Source: Leptolyngbya sp. Cla-17 (lineage in GTDB: Bacteria > Cyanobacteriota > Cyanobacteriia > Leptolyngbyales > Leptolyngbyaceae). From it: a DNA stretch of 64,000 bases. This document shows positions 18,636-27,140 of this stretch, in pieces (position 1 is the first letter of the stretch; every line of letters starts with the position of its first letter). The translations under genes and the position numbers were made by a program. The notes beneath the pieces are model-generated. The model saw only the letters and a list, made by a program, of their open reading frames with translations. It was not told where the DNA came from and did not search any database. The DNA is taken from the NCBI RefSeq assembly GCF_016807185.1, contig NZ_JAEVYN010000004.1:105416-169415 (forward strand). The letters run 5' to 3'.

Positions 18636-18989
18636 CTAATTAGTTGAAAGCATAATTTGAAAAGCCCGATGCAGTTCAGTTCCAGAATAGATAAAGAAAA
18701 TCCAGAAAATAGGGATGAGGATTAAGTTTAGATCCAGTGGTATCCGAAGTTTCTGAGCAATCTTCGCGATCGCAATATAGGTGATTAGTAGCAGAAGACT
18801 ACCAATCATATAGTGGTAAAGGGTTTTCAAGCCCAAAGCCCACCCTCTTGCATATTCATTTTGAACACCTGGAACACCCAACACCCACAAACAGAGTGTC
18901 AACACACAAACAACCGATGTGATACAGATAAATAGAAAAGTGCCCTGCTTAAAGACTGCTATGGCACCTGTATTCCCATTTCTGCTCAT
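18636..18989 (-). CDS. Small three-helix membrane protein
   Basis: 117 residues with hydrophobic stretches near 13-35, 58-77 and 88-105. No recognised family. Lies in a run of minus-strand membrane genes. Confidence 0.55.
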   Translation of the reverse strand: MSRNGNTGAIAVFKQGTFLFICITSVVCVLTLCLWVLGVPGVQNEYARGWALGLKTLYHYMIGSLLLLITYIAIAKIAQKLRIPLDLNLILIPIFWIFFIYSGTELHRAFQIMLSTN

Positions 18990-19014
18990 TTAAGTCCTCC
19001 TGTATCTTTTTTCT

Positions 19015-19470
19015 TTAGTTCTGATCCGGGATGCACTTCACATTTTTTGCTACAGACCAGAGTCCCACCAATATGGCAACTCCATAAGCCAACAACAATC
19101 CCGGAAAAGCATGTTCCACCAGTGTCCAGTGAGGAATGTCGCTAGGACCAGAGCGGGGGGCATTGCCGAGCAAAATTTGTAGATTAGAATAGCAAGGAGC
19201 GCCGTCCTTAGCCCGAAAGCAGTTGCCAGGTGACATGAGAATCGTTGCAACTTGTAGGGCTAAAGCAATACTCCAAATCCGGTATTTGATTCGGAATGTT
19301 TTGGTGCGGCTTTGCAAGACAATTGTCCACAACCAAGCTAAAGCAATTGCATAGAGTGGGTAAAGCACGACGGTATAGACTATAAAACCAATGATGGTGT
19401 TTGATGCGATCAGGAATAGAACAACACTCAAGCAGAAATAGATTGTCAGTACCAAACCAAATTTAATCAT
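19015..19470 (-). CDS. Multi-pass membrane protein
   Basis: 151 residues from ATG 19470 (AAGGAG upstream), beginning MIKFGLVLTIYFCLSVVLFL; four hydrophobic segments. A longer frame to 19560 overlaps the DUF6714-like gene and is unlikely. Unknown function; probably co-transcribed with 18636 and the split gene upstream. Confidence 0.6.
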   Translation of the reverse strand: MIKFGLVLTIYFCLSVVLFLIASNTIIGFIVYTVVLYPLYAIALAWLWTIVLQSRTKTFRIKYRIWSIALALQVATILMSPGNCFRAKDGAPCYSNLQILLGNAPRSGPSDIPHWTLVEHAFPGLLLAYGVAILVGLWSVAKNVKCIPDQN

Positions 19471-19474
19471 TGCC

Positions 19475-20147
19475 TTACTCCTTGATGAAGTTCTCCCATG
19501 CCCAGACAACTTGCACAACTGCCTGACTTTCAGCGTTTTCACCCTGTTCCCCCACGACAAACCGGAGAAAGTTCGCGATCGCTAAACTTTGATTTCTGTC
19601 AAACCCGTAAGCGGCAAACACCGGATCAGGCAGACTTTTTCTTAACGATCCCACTAAATTCGTGATCCTGAAGAATGGAATCCAGACATCAATGTGTCCT
19701 TCTAACCCTGCAATCATATAGCGTTTCCGGCTCCTGTGAGGTACAAACTAAAGGCTCAAACCCTTGCTCTCTATTATTCTGCCCGTACCTCATCCGACAG
19801 AAAACCGCTATAAAAGCTGGGAGGTAGTAGCGTGTACCCTGTTCATCCATAAACGACAGAGCTGATTCAAAGTCGACCAAAGTTACACGCTGAATCTCTG
19901 TCCAGTGTGTATCGGTATCTTGTAATCGTGCGGCTGCAACGGCTTTATCAGAAGCGTAGCTGTCCAACGCGATCGCTTGATGCAACGTCACACCATCCCA
20001 GCGTTCTACGTTGGCAAATGCGCTTGCAATTTGCTCAATCAGTACTTGTGATGTCAAAGAGTTGCACATACACCGATTCGATGCCCATTGTTTGAGTGTT
20101 ACAGGTATTATTAAATTCACCTGCATCTCAAACAATTCCCGTTTCAC
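19475..20147 (-). pseudogene. DUF6714-like gene interrupted by a MITE
   Basis: N-terminal part 20147-19813 has the family signature (VTLHQAIALDSYASDKAVAA, HWTEIQRVTLVDFESALSFM, YYLPAF). The C-terminal part resumes in another frame at 19717 (MIAGLEGHIDVWIPFF ... VVWAWENFIKE). Deleting the 92-bp insert and one TA copy joins CCAGCTTTT to ATGATTGCA, giving an uninterrupted PAFMIAGLE. So the gene was intact until the insertion. Copy 4 of the GACATT motif lies upstream. Confidence 0.85.
19719..19810. mobile_element. MITE copy 1 (92 bp)
   Basis: Identical over 92 bp to 27499-27590. Ends TAGCGTTT and, inverted, TAGCGGTTTT, with an internal inverted GAGGTAC. Flanked by TA on both sides, as for IS630/Tc1-type insertion. 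The ends match those of the IS630 at 54478-55507, the likely source of transposase. Confidence 0.9.
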
Positions 20148-20208
20148 AATCCTACAAATCAGCTAGATGTAGAGTTTTATAACTCCTAAACTATTCCAAG
20201 ATTCTATG

Positions 20209-20243
20209 ATTGTCATTCCTGAAAATGTCTGGAAAAGTCTGGA
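20209..20243 (-). promoter_or_regulatory. GACATT motif, copy 4 (reversed)
   Basis: Read on the minus strand: CCAGACTTTT-CCAGACATTTT then a GGAATGACAATCA segment, the same architecture as at 6638. It lies about 60 bp upstream of the DUF6714-like gene. Confidence 0.55.
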
Positions 20244-20377
20244 AAAAATGGTTGAAAATGCTACGGGTAGTTGAATTGCAGAGTAGTCTTAGGGGGTTGA
20301 GTAGTAATGGATGTTGTTGGCGAATTGTACTATTGGGAATAGAAATCGAATGTTCAATGACATAGCTTAGATTAGGT

Positions 20378-21213
20378 AATGTTCTAGACCTGTGGAAATG
20401 CGAGAATACAGACAGGCGTTTACCCGTGAACTTACAGCATGGTTTTAGAACCTGTTCTTTGTCCTGATTGTGGAAGCAATAACGTGGTCAAGCACGGTCG
20501 CTCTGAGGAGAGCAAGCAACGTTATAAATGTCGTAATTCGGAATGCGCTCGCAGCACCTTCATTCGAGACTATGCTTACCGAGGCTACTTGCCCGAAGTC
20601 AAACAGCAGATTGTTGATATGGCAGTCAACGGGAGTGGCATCCGAGATACTGCACGAGTGTTGAAGATTAGTCCGACTACGGTGATTGAAGAGTTAAAAA
20701 AAAGATCGACATCTCAAAGCAGTCAATGAAGCTCGTCTAGCCCAGCTTGAACCGACTCAAACCATCGTCAAGCTGTGCCAATGGGAGGATGTAGAGGCAG
20801 AAGTGGATGAGATGGGTCGTTTTGTCCACTCCAAGCAACAGCAACGTTGGTTGTGGCACGCCATTGATCATGCAACAGGCGAAGTATTGGCATATGTCTT
20901 GTCGAACCATCAAGACACGGCTTTTCTCGAACTCAAGTCATTGTTGGAGCCATTTGGGATTATGCAGTTCTATACGGACGGCTGGGGTGCTTATGAGCGA
21001 CATCTGGAGCCAGCGTTTCATACCGTTGGTAAACACAATACTCAGACGATTGAGCGTAAGCATTTGACTTTACGGACTCGGATCAAGCGATTAGCTCGCA
21101 AAACTATTTGCTTTTCTAAGTCCATCTGGTTGCACGATGTAGTCATTGGACTGTTCATCAATCGCTATGAATTTGGCTTGCTGGTTTAGAGCTATCCACA
21201 GGTCTAGAACATT
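20378..21213 (+). mobile_element. IS1-family element B, copy 1
   Basis: Inverted ends TAATGTTCTAGACCTGTGGA at both sides. The transposase is the same type as in the copy at 46613-47439. The right end abuts the first base of the group II intron, so no target duplication can be read there. Confidence 0.8.
20439..21189 (+). CDS. IS1-family transposase (frameshifted product)
   Basis: Upstream frame: zinc-ribbon (LCPDCGSNNVVKHGR, CRNSECARS) and HTH (GSGIRDTARVLKISPTTVI). After an A8 run near 20696-20703 the -1 frame carries the catalytic part (RHLKAVNEARLAQLEPTQ; RWLWHAIDHATGEVLAYVLS) to a stop at 21189. Programmed -1 frameshifting is expected for IS1. Confidence 0.8.
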
Positions 21214-21214
21214 A

Positions 21215-23098
21215 GTGCGCCGAGCGAAGCTCGGCTCTGCCAACCAGGGGAAGAACCTGGTCAGGGAAGCCTTGGCAAGGCACCAAGTACCGAGTGTTGC
21301 GCTGTCATCGGCAACGAGGACAGTGAAGCGTACACAGGGAGATGATGGGCTGCAATGCGAAAGCGTGAAGGGATTGAGCCCCGAAATTAGACATACACGT
21401 GGATGCCGACACAGTTCGTGTTGTGGAAGGCAAAACCAACAGAGCCAACTGCCAGGGTTCTGGAGGGTCCACCGGGGTCGGAGACCGTAGCACGTCATCA
21501 AGGTAGAGTCGGGAACTCGGGAGGTCCCATGAACTCCTCCATCGGGGGGTAGAGCCGCACAACCGGCAAACCGGAAGAACGCTCAACGATTCATGGGAAG
21601 TCGGATGTCCCCATAGTAGTGAAGAAGTGGGGTAACGCCCACGGAGCGAAGGGGGACACATTGGGTCGAACACTCGAAGGCAACATCAACCACACTCAGA
21701 GGTGGAAGTATGGTGACAACAGGAATCGAGCGGATAGCCGAACGGGCTCACAGAGAACCAGGGACTGTCTTCAGTGCCCTGATACACCACTATAGTGTGG
21801 AGAATCTGCGAGCCTGCTTTCAGTCGCTAGACAACAAAGCGCCTGGAATCGATGGAGTGACGAAAACGGAGTACGGACAGAACCTGGAGGAAAATCTACA
21901 GGGGTTGCACCGGAAACTGAACCAGATGTCGTATCGACCCCAAGCGGTACGACGAGTCGAGATTCCCAAAGAAGATGGCAGCTTGCGCCCTCTGGGAATT
22001 AGTTGCGTTGAAGACAAAATCGTTCAGGAGATGACTCGTCGGGTCTTAGAATCAATTTACGAACCGGTATTCCTCAGTAACTCCTATGGGTTTCGACCCC
22101 ATAAAGGATGTCATGATGCCCTGCGGCAACTGCATCAGGAGGTCATGGGGCAACCCGTTGGGTGGATTGCAGACCTAGACCTGGCTCAATTCTTCGACAC
22201 CATGCCGCACCAGGAAATCCTCAAGGTATTAGCCCTGCGGATTCGGGATAGAAGATTCCTACAGGTGATTGCGCGAATGCTCAAAGCCGGAGTCCAAACC
22301 CTAGGCGGCGTAGTACAGGATGAATTGGGTAGCCCGCAAGGCTCGATAGTCTCCCCCGTCATTGCAAATGTGTTCTTGGATTTTGTGCTAGATCAGTGGT
22401 TTACCACCATTGTGCGCCAGCACTGCCGAGGCTACTGCGCTCTGATCCGGTATGCGGACGATAGCATTGCCTTGTTTGAGTTCGAGGACGATGCTCGACG
22501 ATTCATGCGGGTTCTGCCCAAGCGATTGGAGAAGTTCGGCTTGCGCCTCAATGAGGAGAAAACCCAACTTCTTCCCTGCGGCAAGCGGCAAGCGGGTCTA
22601 GCCCTCAAGTACGGGAGAAAATTCCCCAGCTTTGATTTTCTGGGGTTCACCCATTACTGGGGCAAGAGTCGCAACGGAAAAGCCCGATTAAAGCGCAAGA
22701 CTTCAAAGAAACGATTTCGCCGTGCGTTAGTCACCCTCAATCAATGGTTGCAGCAAAAACGCAATGCTCATAAGCTGCCTCAGCTATGGCAAGCAATCGG
22801 GCAAAAGCTGCGCGGACACTTCAACTACTTTGGGGTCACCGACAACGGTCATGCGCTCTACCACTTTGAAGACGCAGTTCACAAGCTGGTCTTCAAATGG
22901 CTGAATCGACGGAGTCAACGACGTAGCTTTCGCTGGGAGAGCTTTCTACGCTATCTGGCGTGGCATCCTCTCCCCAGACCTGGTCGCTTAGTGTCGCTTT
23001 ATTAGAGCAGGTGAATGGCTCAATGAAGAGGCTTGTGCGGGAAAACCGCAGGCAGGCTTCTGTGAGGGGGAGGTTTCCAACGATGCAAGGCTAAATCG
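21215..23098 (+). mobile_element. Group II intron
   Basis: Starts GTGCG, the group II 5' consensus. About 500 nt of structured leader precede the reverse transcriptase. Domain-V-like hairpin at about 23026-23060 (GAGGCTTGTGCGG / CCGCAGGCAGGCTTC), and a domain-VI-like hairpin around 23078-23097 (AACGAT ... ATCGTG). The exact 3' end is uncertain by about 15 nt. Inserted immediately at the right end of an IS1. Confidence 0.8.
21710..23005 (+). CDS. Group II intron reverse transcriptase/maturase
   Basis: 431 residues. RT motifs: KAPGIDGVTK (RT0/1), PLGISCVEDKIVQE, SYGFRPHKGCHDAL, ADLDLAQFFDTM, GSPQGSIVSPVIANVFLD, RYADDSIA (YADD catalytic centre), FDFLGFTHYWGK. Followed by a maturase (X) region rich in basic residues (LRGHFNYFGVTDNG). 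No HNH endonuclease domain is visible at the C-terminus, so retrohoming would have to use a nick or replication fork. Confidence 0.9.
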   Translation: MVTTGIERIAERAHREPGTVFSALIHHYSVENLRACFQSLDNKAPGIDGVTKTEYGQNLEENLQGLHRKLNQMSYRPQAVRRVEIPKEDGSLRPLGISCVEDKIVQEMTRRVLESIYEPVFLSNSYGFRPHKGCHDALRQLHQEVMGQPVGWIADLDLAQFFDTMPHQEILKVLALRIRDRRFLQVIARMLKAGVQTLGGVVQDELGSPQGSIVSPVIANVFLDFVLDQWFTTIVRQHCRGYCALIRYADDSIALFEFEDDARRFMRVLPKRLEKFGLRLNEEKTQLLPCGKRQAGLALKYGRKFPSFDFLGFTHYWGKSRNGKARLKRKTSKKRFRRALVTLNQWLQQKRNAHKLPQLWQAIGQKLRGHFNYFGVTDNGHALYHFEDAVHKLVFKWLNRRSQRRSFRWESFLRYLAWHPLPRPGRLVSLY

Positions 23099-23210
23099 TG
23101 TGACACTCTCGTATTCCGAAAGGGGAGAGCAACGGGGAATACAAAGCAAGCCTAAACATTGGAGGAACCCTCTCTACTCGACCCTTGCCCAACTAATTAG
23201 TGAAAAAGCA

Positions 23211-24212
23211 ATGAAGATTGGCGGTATGACATCACATAGCAAGCCTTTTTTTGTCTTTGAAGGTCCACCAAAAAGTGAATATATAACTATCATAAATGAG
23301 ACTTTTAGTGTTCTCAATGATGATCAGACACTTGCAGAATACGGAGTTTCTGACGAAATTGCTAAAAGCTTAGCAAATAACTCAGAATCAATTGGTCAAT
23401 TTATGAACTCTTGCTACGAATATATTGATAGTAAGAGGGGTAATCTTGAAGACAGTGTCACTAATTTTAAGAGAAAAAGAATTCATCTTTGGATGTTGTT
23501 TGCAAGCTTTGAAGACGATTTGGGTAGAAATCATGGCATAATCCGTAGCTTAACTTTTGGGGATTTACAAAAGGTTCAAATTAAGCGCTTACTGATAGGA
23601 GATTCGCAAGAAGCAAAGTACTGGGAACCTAGACAAGGAATATTTGGGCTAGTATCTGATTATCTTGATCTTCGAGTTACTTATCTACCTCTTAGAACAG
23701 CAGCAGCAATTCTATCTGCATATGGATCACAAGAATTAGTTGAAACTTTAAAGCGAAAAGATTTGATTGAAAGAGAGGCAGTTAAATTAACCGCTCGTAA
23801 TTCATTGCTTAATAATACTGCTGTAGGTGCTTTCCTGCAAGGAAAAGGCTTCATTGATCTTGATGTATCTAAGCGAGGTCAACTAAGCGAGAAGCAAAAA
23901 TTAATATTCAAGGAAATTGTGAAGATTGCAAGGAATGATGATGAGTCTATAAACATAGCAATTAAAAACGCCCTTGAAGATTGGAATCCAGATCCTGAAG
24001 CTAAGTTTTATACGGAGCTTAGAGTGTGTGACAACATAATTTGTGATATTACCTATGTAACTTCAACTGATATCTTTTGTGTAGAAGTAAAATGGACTTC
24101 TGATATTCTTCAGGAAAGTTATGTTAAGTCAGAAACTTCTAAAAGAGTTAGAGATTTCTGTGAATATCTTCCAGAATTAAAAACTTATCTTGAGCAAAGC
24201 CAAAGTGTATAA
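23211..24212 (+). CDS. Unknown protein with possible PD-(D/E)XK end
   Basis: About 333 residues from ATG 23211 (ATG 23226 equally possible); the frame extends upstream into the intron end without good starts. Base composition is more AT-rich than its neighbours, suggesting separate acquisition. The C-terminal segment NIICDITYVTSTDIFCVEVK has the D ... EVK spacing of a PD-(D/E)XK nuclease fold, preceded by a helical region. I do not recognise the family. It could be a defence or restriction-type protein carried beside the intron. Confidence 0.55.
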   Translation: MKIGGMTSHSKPFFVFEGPPKSEYITIINETFSVLNDDQTLAEYGVSDEIAKSLANNSESIGQFMNSCYEYIDSKRGNLEDSVTNFKRKRIHLWMLFASFEDDLGRNHGIIRSLTFGDLQKVQIKRLLIGDSQEAKYWEPRQGIFGLVSDYLDLRVTYLPLRTAAAILSAYGSQELVETLKRKDLIEREAVKLTARNSLLNNTAVGAFLQGKGFIDLDVSKRGQLSEKQKLIFKEIVKIARNDDESINIAIKNALEDWNPDPEAKFYTELRVCDNIICDITYVTSTDIFCVEVKWTSDILQESYVKSETSKRVRDFCEYLPELKTYLEQSQSV

Positions 24213-24310
24213 TGATCCGCTCAAGATAACTGTGACTTAGTTATTTTCAGTGCAAAGGTTGACATACATTTTCCCTTTCACAATCTGCTTCATGATGAAT
24301 CAATGTTTAA

Positions 24311-24348
24311 TAGGCATTGCTTATTGGGTAGTGAGTAAGCAATGCCTA
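24311..24348 (-). terminator. Hairpin downstream of the vWA-gene fragment
   Basis: Perfect 13-bp stem TAGGCATTGCTTA / TAAGCAATGCCTA with a 12-nt loop, just past the duplicated vWA 3' end. Confidence 0.6.
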
Positions 24349-24354
24349 AACTAG

Positions 24355-24477
24355 TTATCCGATCTCACTGGCAGCGGCATGTCCAGAATCTCCATCAGCA
24401 GGTCCAAGCGAGAAGGGCGCATCAACAGCGGGACAAGGTTCGGCAAGCTGTAGTAGTCTTCCGCAAAGGTGAATGTT
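24355..24477 (-). repeat. Diverged duplicate of the vWA gene 3' end
   Basis: Matches 25152-25274 (C-terminal 40 codons of the vWA gene) with roughly one difference per ten bases. It still reads the MEILDMPLP segment but lacks any start. Remains of a second copy of the Ro-like gene, or of a duplication that accompanied Uma2 arrival. Confidence 0.85.
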
Positions 24478-24495
24478 ATTTATGAATGGCTGTTT

Positions 24496-25068
24496 CTAAA
24501 GCTTCAACCAGCCAAACACATCAGCGATAGTAAGTTGCAAGTTAGCAATTAAATTGGGAACAGGTAAAGCGTCTTGTTCTTCTTGTAGAAACTCAGGTTG
24601 TTGTCCTGATGGGTAGATAAGGAGCGATCGCTCCTCTGGATCAATCAACCAACCCATCTGACAACCGTGCTTTAAACAATGCAGAATATTACCAGTTACT
24701 TTGGTTGGACTTTGATCTGGAGAAAGAATCTCGATCGTCCAATCAGGGCAAATTGGAAAGACGTTAGCAATATCGCCATTCTCATCCACTGGGATTCGAT
24801 CCCAGGAAAAGACAGTAACATCAGGAACGATCGATCTGCCGCCAAATGTACATCTTAATTCTGGAAACGCATGGGCAACTCGATGCTTTTTAACAACTGC
24901 ATTGATCGCTGTTATCAGTTCGCCTTGAATAATACTGTGCTTTCCCTGCGGCATGGGCTTTTGAATCACCTGTCCATTGATATATTCACTCGCAGGTTTT
25001 GTTTCTGGTAATTTCAGAAACTCCTTCAGCATGATTGTTTTTTCTGGTACCTGTACCATCCGAAACAT
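24496..25068 (-). CDS. Uma2-family (DUF820) PD-(D/E)XK nuclease-like protein
   Basis: 190 residues. Typical features: KPASEYINGQVIQKPMPQGK, HSIIQGEL, PDVTVFSWDR, and ILSPDQSP followed by GCQMGWLIDPEERSLLIY. These families have a restriction-endonuclease fold and are very abundant in cyanobacteria; cellular role unknown. Sits between the intact vWA gene and a fragment of its duplicate, so probably inserted there. Confidence 0.85.
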   Translation of the reverse strand: MFRMVQVPEKTIMLKEFLKLPETKPASEYINGQVIQKPMPQGKHSIIQGELITAINAVVKKHRVAHAFPELRCTFGGRSIVPDVTVFSWDRIPVDENGDIANVFPICPDWTIEILSPDQSPTKVTGNILHCLKHGCQMGWLIDPEERSLLIYPSGQQPEFLQEEQDALPVPNLIANLQLTIADVFGWLKL

Positions 25069-25102
25069 TCCCCTTGCTTAACATCAACCCAGCAAAGTAG
25101 AA

Positions 25103-25137
25103 AGGGCATTACCCACCACAGCGATGAGTTATGCCCT
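25103..25137 (-). terminator. Terminator of the Ro-like operon
   Basis: On the minus strand AGGGCATAAC ... GTAATGCCCT (10-bp stem with one mismatch) followed by TTTCT, 11 bp beyond the vWA stop codon. Confidence 0.65.
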
Positions 25138-25147
25138 ATTCTAAACC

Positions 25148-25939
25148 CTACTTATCCAAGCGCACTGGCAGCGGCATGTCCAGAATCTCCATCAGCAGCT
25201 CCAGACGAGAAGGGCGCGTCAACAGCGGTACAAGGTTGGGTAAGCTGTAGTAGTCTCCTGCAAAGGTAAACGTCTCTACAGGTGCTTGCTGTCCCTTCAG
25301 TTGGCTCTCTAGCCAGTTGCAGTAACCACCCACCCGCACGATTACTACATTAGGCATGATTGCCAACTCCCGGCAGTAGGTCTTGTAAACCTCACCGAAG
25401 TAGGGAGCCGCATTCTCACCCTCATCTGTGACGATGATGATCTGATCCACAATTTGCCGCTTCTTCCGCATGGCTTCCAGAGGCGCACCGATGCTGGTGC
25501 CACCCCCTGCCTTGATGTGCTGGAATGCCCGCTCCCAGTCAGTCAACTCCTTGCCCTGTGCCGTCACAGGATAGGGAATGTTGTCGAAGGCATAGACAAA
25601 CAGGTCTGCCTGGGTAATGCCAGAGATCAGGGCAGCGATTCGCTTACCTAACTCGATCGCATTTTCCATTGAACCCGACTTGTCCACCAACAAAGCAGTC
25701 GGACGGGTAATCACACCCCGTCGCTTCACCTGCTCATTCGTCACCTTCTCCAACCGAGCCACGGTATCGTCATCGAGATCGGCTGCATCAGCGGCAACCT
25801 GTGCTTTGAATGCGGCAACCCGCGCACTCTTGGATGCTTCATCCAGCTTGCCATCAATCAACGCCTTAACCTCTGGGTGATCCATTGCCCCTCTTGCCTG
25901 GAGGGACTTGAGGTTGTTGATTACTTCTTGAGGAGTCAT
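25148..25939 (-). CDS. Ro60-like protein, vWA half
   Basis: 263 residues. After an alpha-helical lead (TPQEVINNLKSLQARGAMDH) comes a von Willebrand A domain with a complete metal site: DKSGSM (86-91), the GGGTS threonine and VTDEGEN. It ends RPSRLELLMEILDMPLPVR. In Ro60/Rsr proteins a helical-repeat ring and a vWA domain form one chain of about 520 residues. Here the ring-like part is a separate upstream gene overlapping by 4 bp (ATGA), giving 474 residues combined. Either a natural split with coupled translation or a frameshift at the junction. Expected role: scaffold for Y RNA and misfolded or tRNA-like RNAs. The assignment rests on architecture and context, not on a search. Confidence 0.7.
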   Translation of the reverse strand: MTPQEVINNLKSLQARGAMDHPEVKALIDGKLDEASKSARVAAFKAQVAADAADLDDDTVARLEKVTNEQVKRRGVITRPTALLVDKSGSMENAIELGKRIAALISGITQADLFVYAFDNIPYPVTAQGKELTDWERAFQHIKAGGGTSIGAPLEAMRKKRQIVDQIIIVTDEGENAAPYFGEVYKTYCRELAIMPNVVIVRVGGYCNWLESQLKGQQAPVETFTFAGDYYSLPNLVPLLTRPSRLELLMEILDMPLPVRLDK

Positions 25940-26571
25940 AACGCCACCAAGACAACCGGAGTCAGTTGCTTAACCGCACCAATGGCGATCGTGTAAGGCA
26001 ACTTGAACTCGACAATCAACCGTGCTTGTTCTGCGGCACTTTCAACCTTCGCAAGCTGCTTCAACACCTCTGCTAGTGAACCCACTGGAGGGTGATCACG
26101 GAACAGAATCGCATTTGCCCGCTCACCCGGCTTGATGTGCAACGAGGCATACAAGTGCTTCATTGCCTTCCGTCCCCGTAGTGCGGCGCGATCGAACAGG
26201 GCAGGGTTACTTTCTCGCACCTTCAGATACCGCTGCACCGCAGTCCAGGCAGAACGAGGGAGCTTATTGCGGTGCTGCTTCATGAAGTCCACGACACGAG
26301 CTACCTGATAAGGCGGAAACTCTTGCAGCATGGTGAATCCAGCATCCCGGTGTTCGGTCAAATTGCTGGTCAGCAAATGAGCAACAAACACTTCCTTGTG
26401 ATCGCGTACATTGCCGTTGCGCTGATACCAAACTGCTAAATGTCCGTAAAAGATGGGGTCGCGTTCCACGATTAGTTTGTGGATTTCTGCCACCTGTTCC
26501 AGCTTGCGGTGGGGAGTGGTGAGCAAGCTGTTCAGCATTTCCAGCCGTAAATCCCGTTCGATGTTGTTCAT
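25936..26571 (-). CDS. Ro60-like protein, helical-repeat (TROVE-type) half
   Basis: 211 residues, all-helical: MNNIERDLRLEMLNSLLTTP, FYGHLAVWYQRNGNVRDHKE, FPPYQVARVVDFMKQHRNKL. Conserved basic patches (RGRKAMKHLYASLHIKPGER) suit RNA contact. Good ribosome site (GGAGG) before ATG 26571. Followed without gap by the vWA half. Upstream lies a leader holding a structured RNA (26631-26780) of the same family as three elements in the tRNA array. Assignment to the TROVE family is inferred; a plain HEAT-repeat partner of a vWA protein is the alternative. Confidence 0.65.
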   Translation of the reverse strand: MNNIERDLRLEMLNSLLTTPHRKLEQVAEIHKLIVERDPIFYGHLAVWYQRNGNVRDHKEVFVAHLLTSNLTEHRDAGFTMLQEFPPYQVARVVDFMKQHRNKLPRSAWTAVQRYLKVRESNPALFDRAALRGRKAMKHLYASLHIKPGERANAILFRDHPPVGSLAEVLKQLAKVESAAEQARLIVEFKLPYTIAIGAVKQLTPVVLVAL

Positions 26572-26630
26572 GGGAACCTCCTCTAGTTTTCAATGAATGA
26601 GGAGGCAGATGTTGCACGCAACGGTGATGA

Positions 26631-26780
26631 GTCACCGCGCAAGTTACAGAAGCTGGGCTGAAGGGTGTTATCCCTTCAGGTTTGCCTGCTATTGGTCTCA
26701 GGCTTGCAGCGTATCCCTCCAGATACACACCTTGGTTTTGGTGGAGAGTATGTAAGCTTCTGCGATCGGGGCGCGGCAAC
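26631..26780 (-). ncRNA. Y-RNA-like element a (leader of Ro-like operon)
   Basis: Minus strand. Outer helix GUUGCCGCGC / GCGCGGUGAC (10 bp with two G-U). 5' internal loop CCCGAUC, 3' internal loop AACUU. Inner helix GCAGAAGCU / AGCUUCUGU (9 bp), then UACAUA. It encloses about 100 nt with four hairpins: CACC/GGUG, GUAUC/GAUAC, GCCUG/CAGGC and CUGAAGGG/CCCUUCAG. Shares helix pattern and the CCC, UACAUA and AACUU elements with b, c and d. It ends 60 nt before the ATG of the helical-repeat gene. Could be a processed Y RNA or a cis-acting leader. Confidence 0.7.
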
Positions 26781-26869
26781 AACTGCCAAATAAGATAGGG
26801 AAAGTGAGAATTGGCGAGGCTATTGCCTAAAAGTAGTGGCTGCGTAGACTACCGTCATATCTGCCACTG

Positions 26870-27110
26870 TTACGGCAACATCGCTTGAAAGGAACGTCCA
26901 GAACCACAAGGGCACAAATCACTGTTCCCCAGTTTCTCCTGGAGTTCTTTGTCACCGTGAACGACTCGATATCCTCGTTTCACAGATGTTTCTGATGGAT
27001 ATCCTCGACGACGTTTGCTAGAGGGTTCAAAAGCAGACCGTTTCCAGTTCGTCAAAACCTTCTAACTCGTCATCTAGATTGATGTTATGGGAATTGATTT
27101 GCTTCATCAT
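26870..27110 (-). pseudogene. Small SEC-C-motif protein, frameshifted
   Basis: A strong ribosome site (GGAGG) and ATG 27110 open a frame MMKQINSHNINLDDELEGFD that stops at 27027. In the overlapping frame EPSSKRRRGYPSETSVKRGY ... NSDLCPCGSGRSFQ continues to 26870. Removing one T near 27030 would fuse them. CPCGSGRSF is the start of a SEC-C zinc motif, but the final cysteine pair is missing. Lies between array and Ro-like operon on the same strand. Confidence 0.6.
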
Positions 27111-27140
27111 TCTCACCTCCAGCTAATTAGAGTGAAATCA

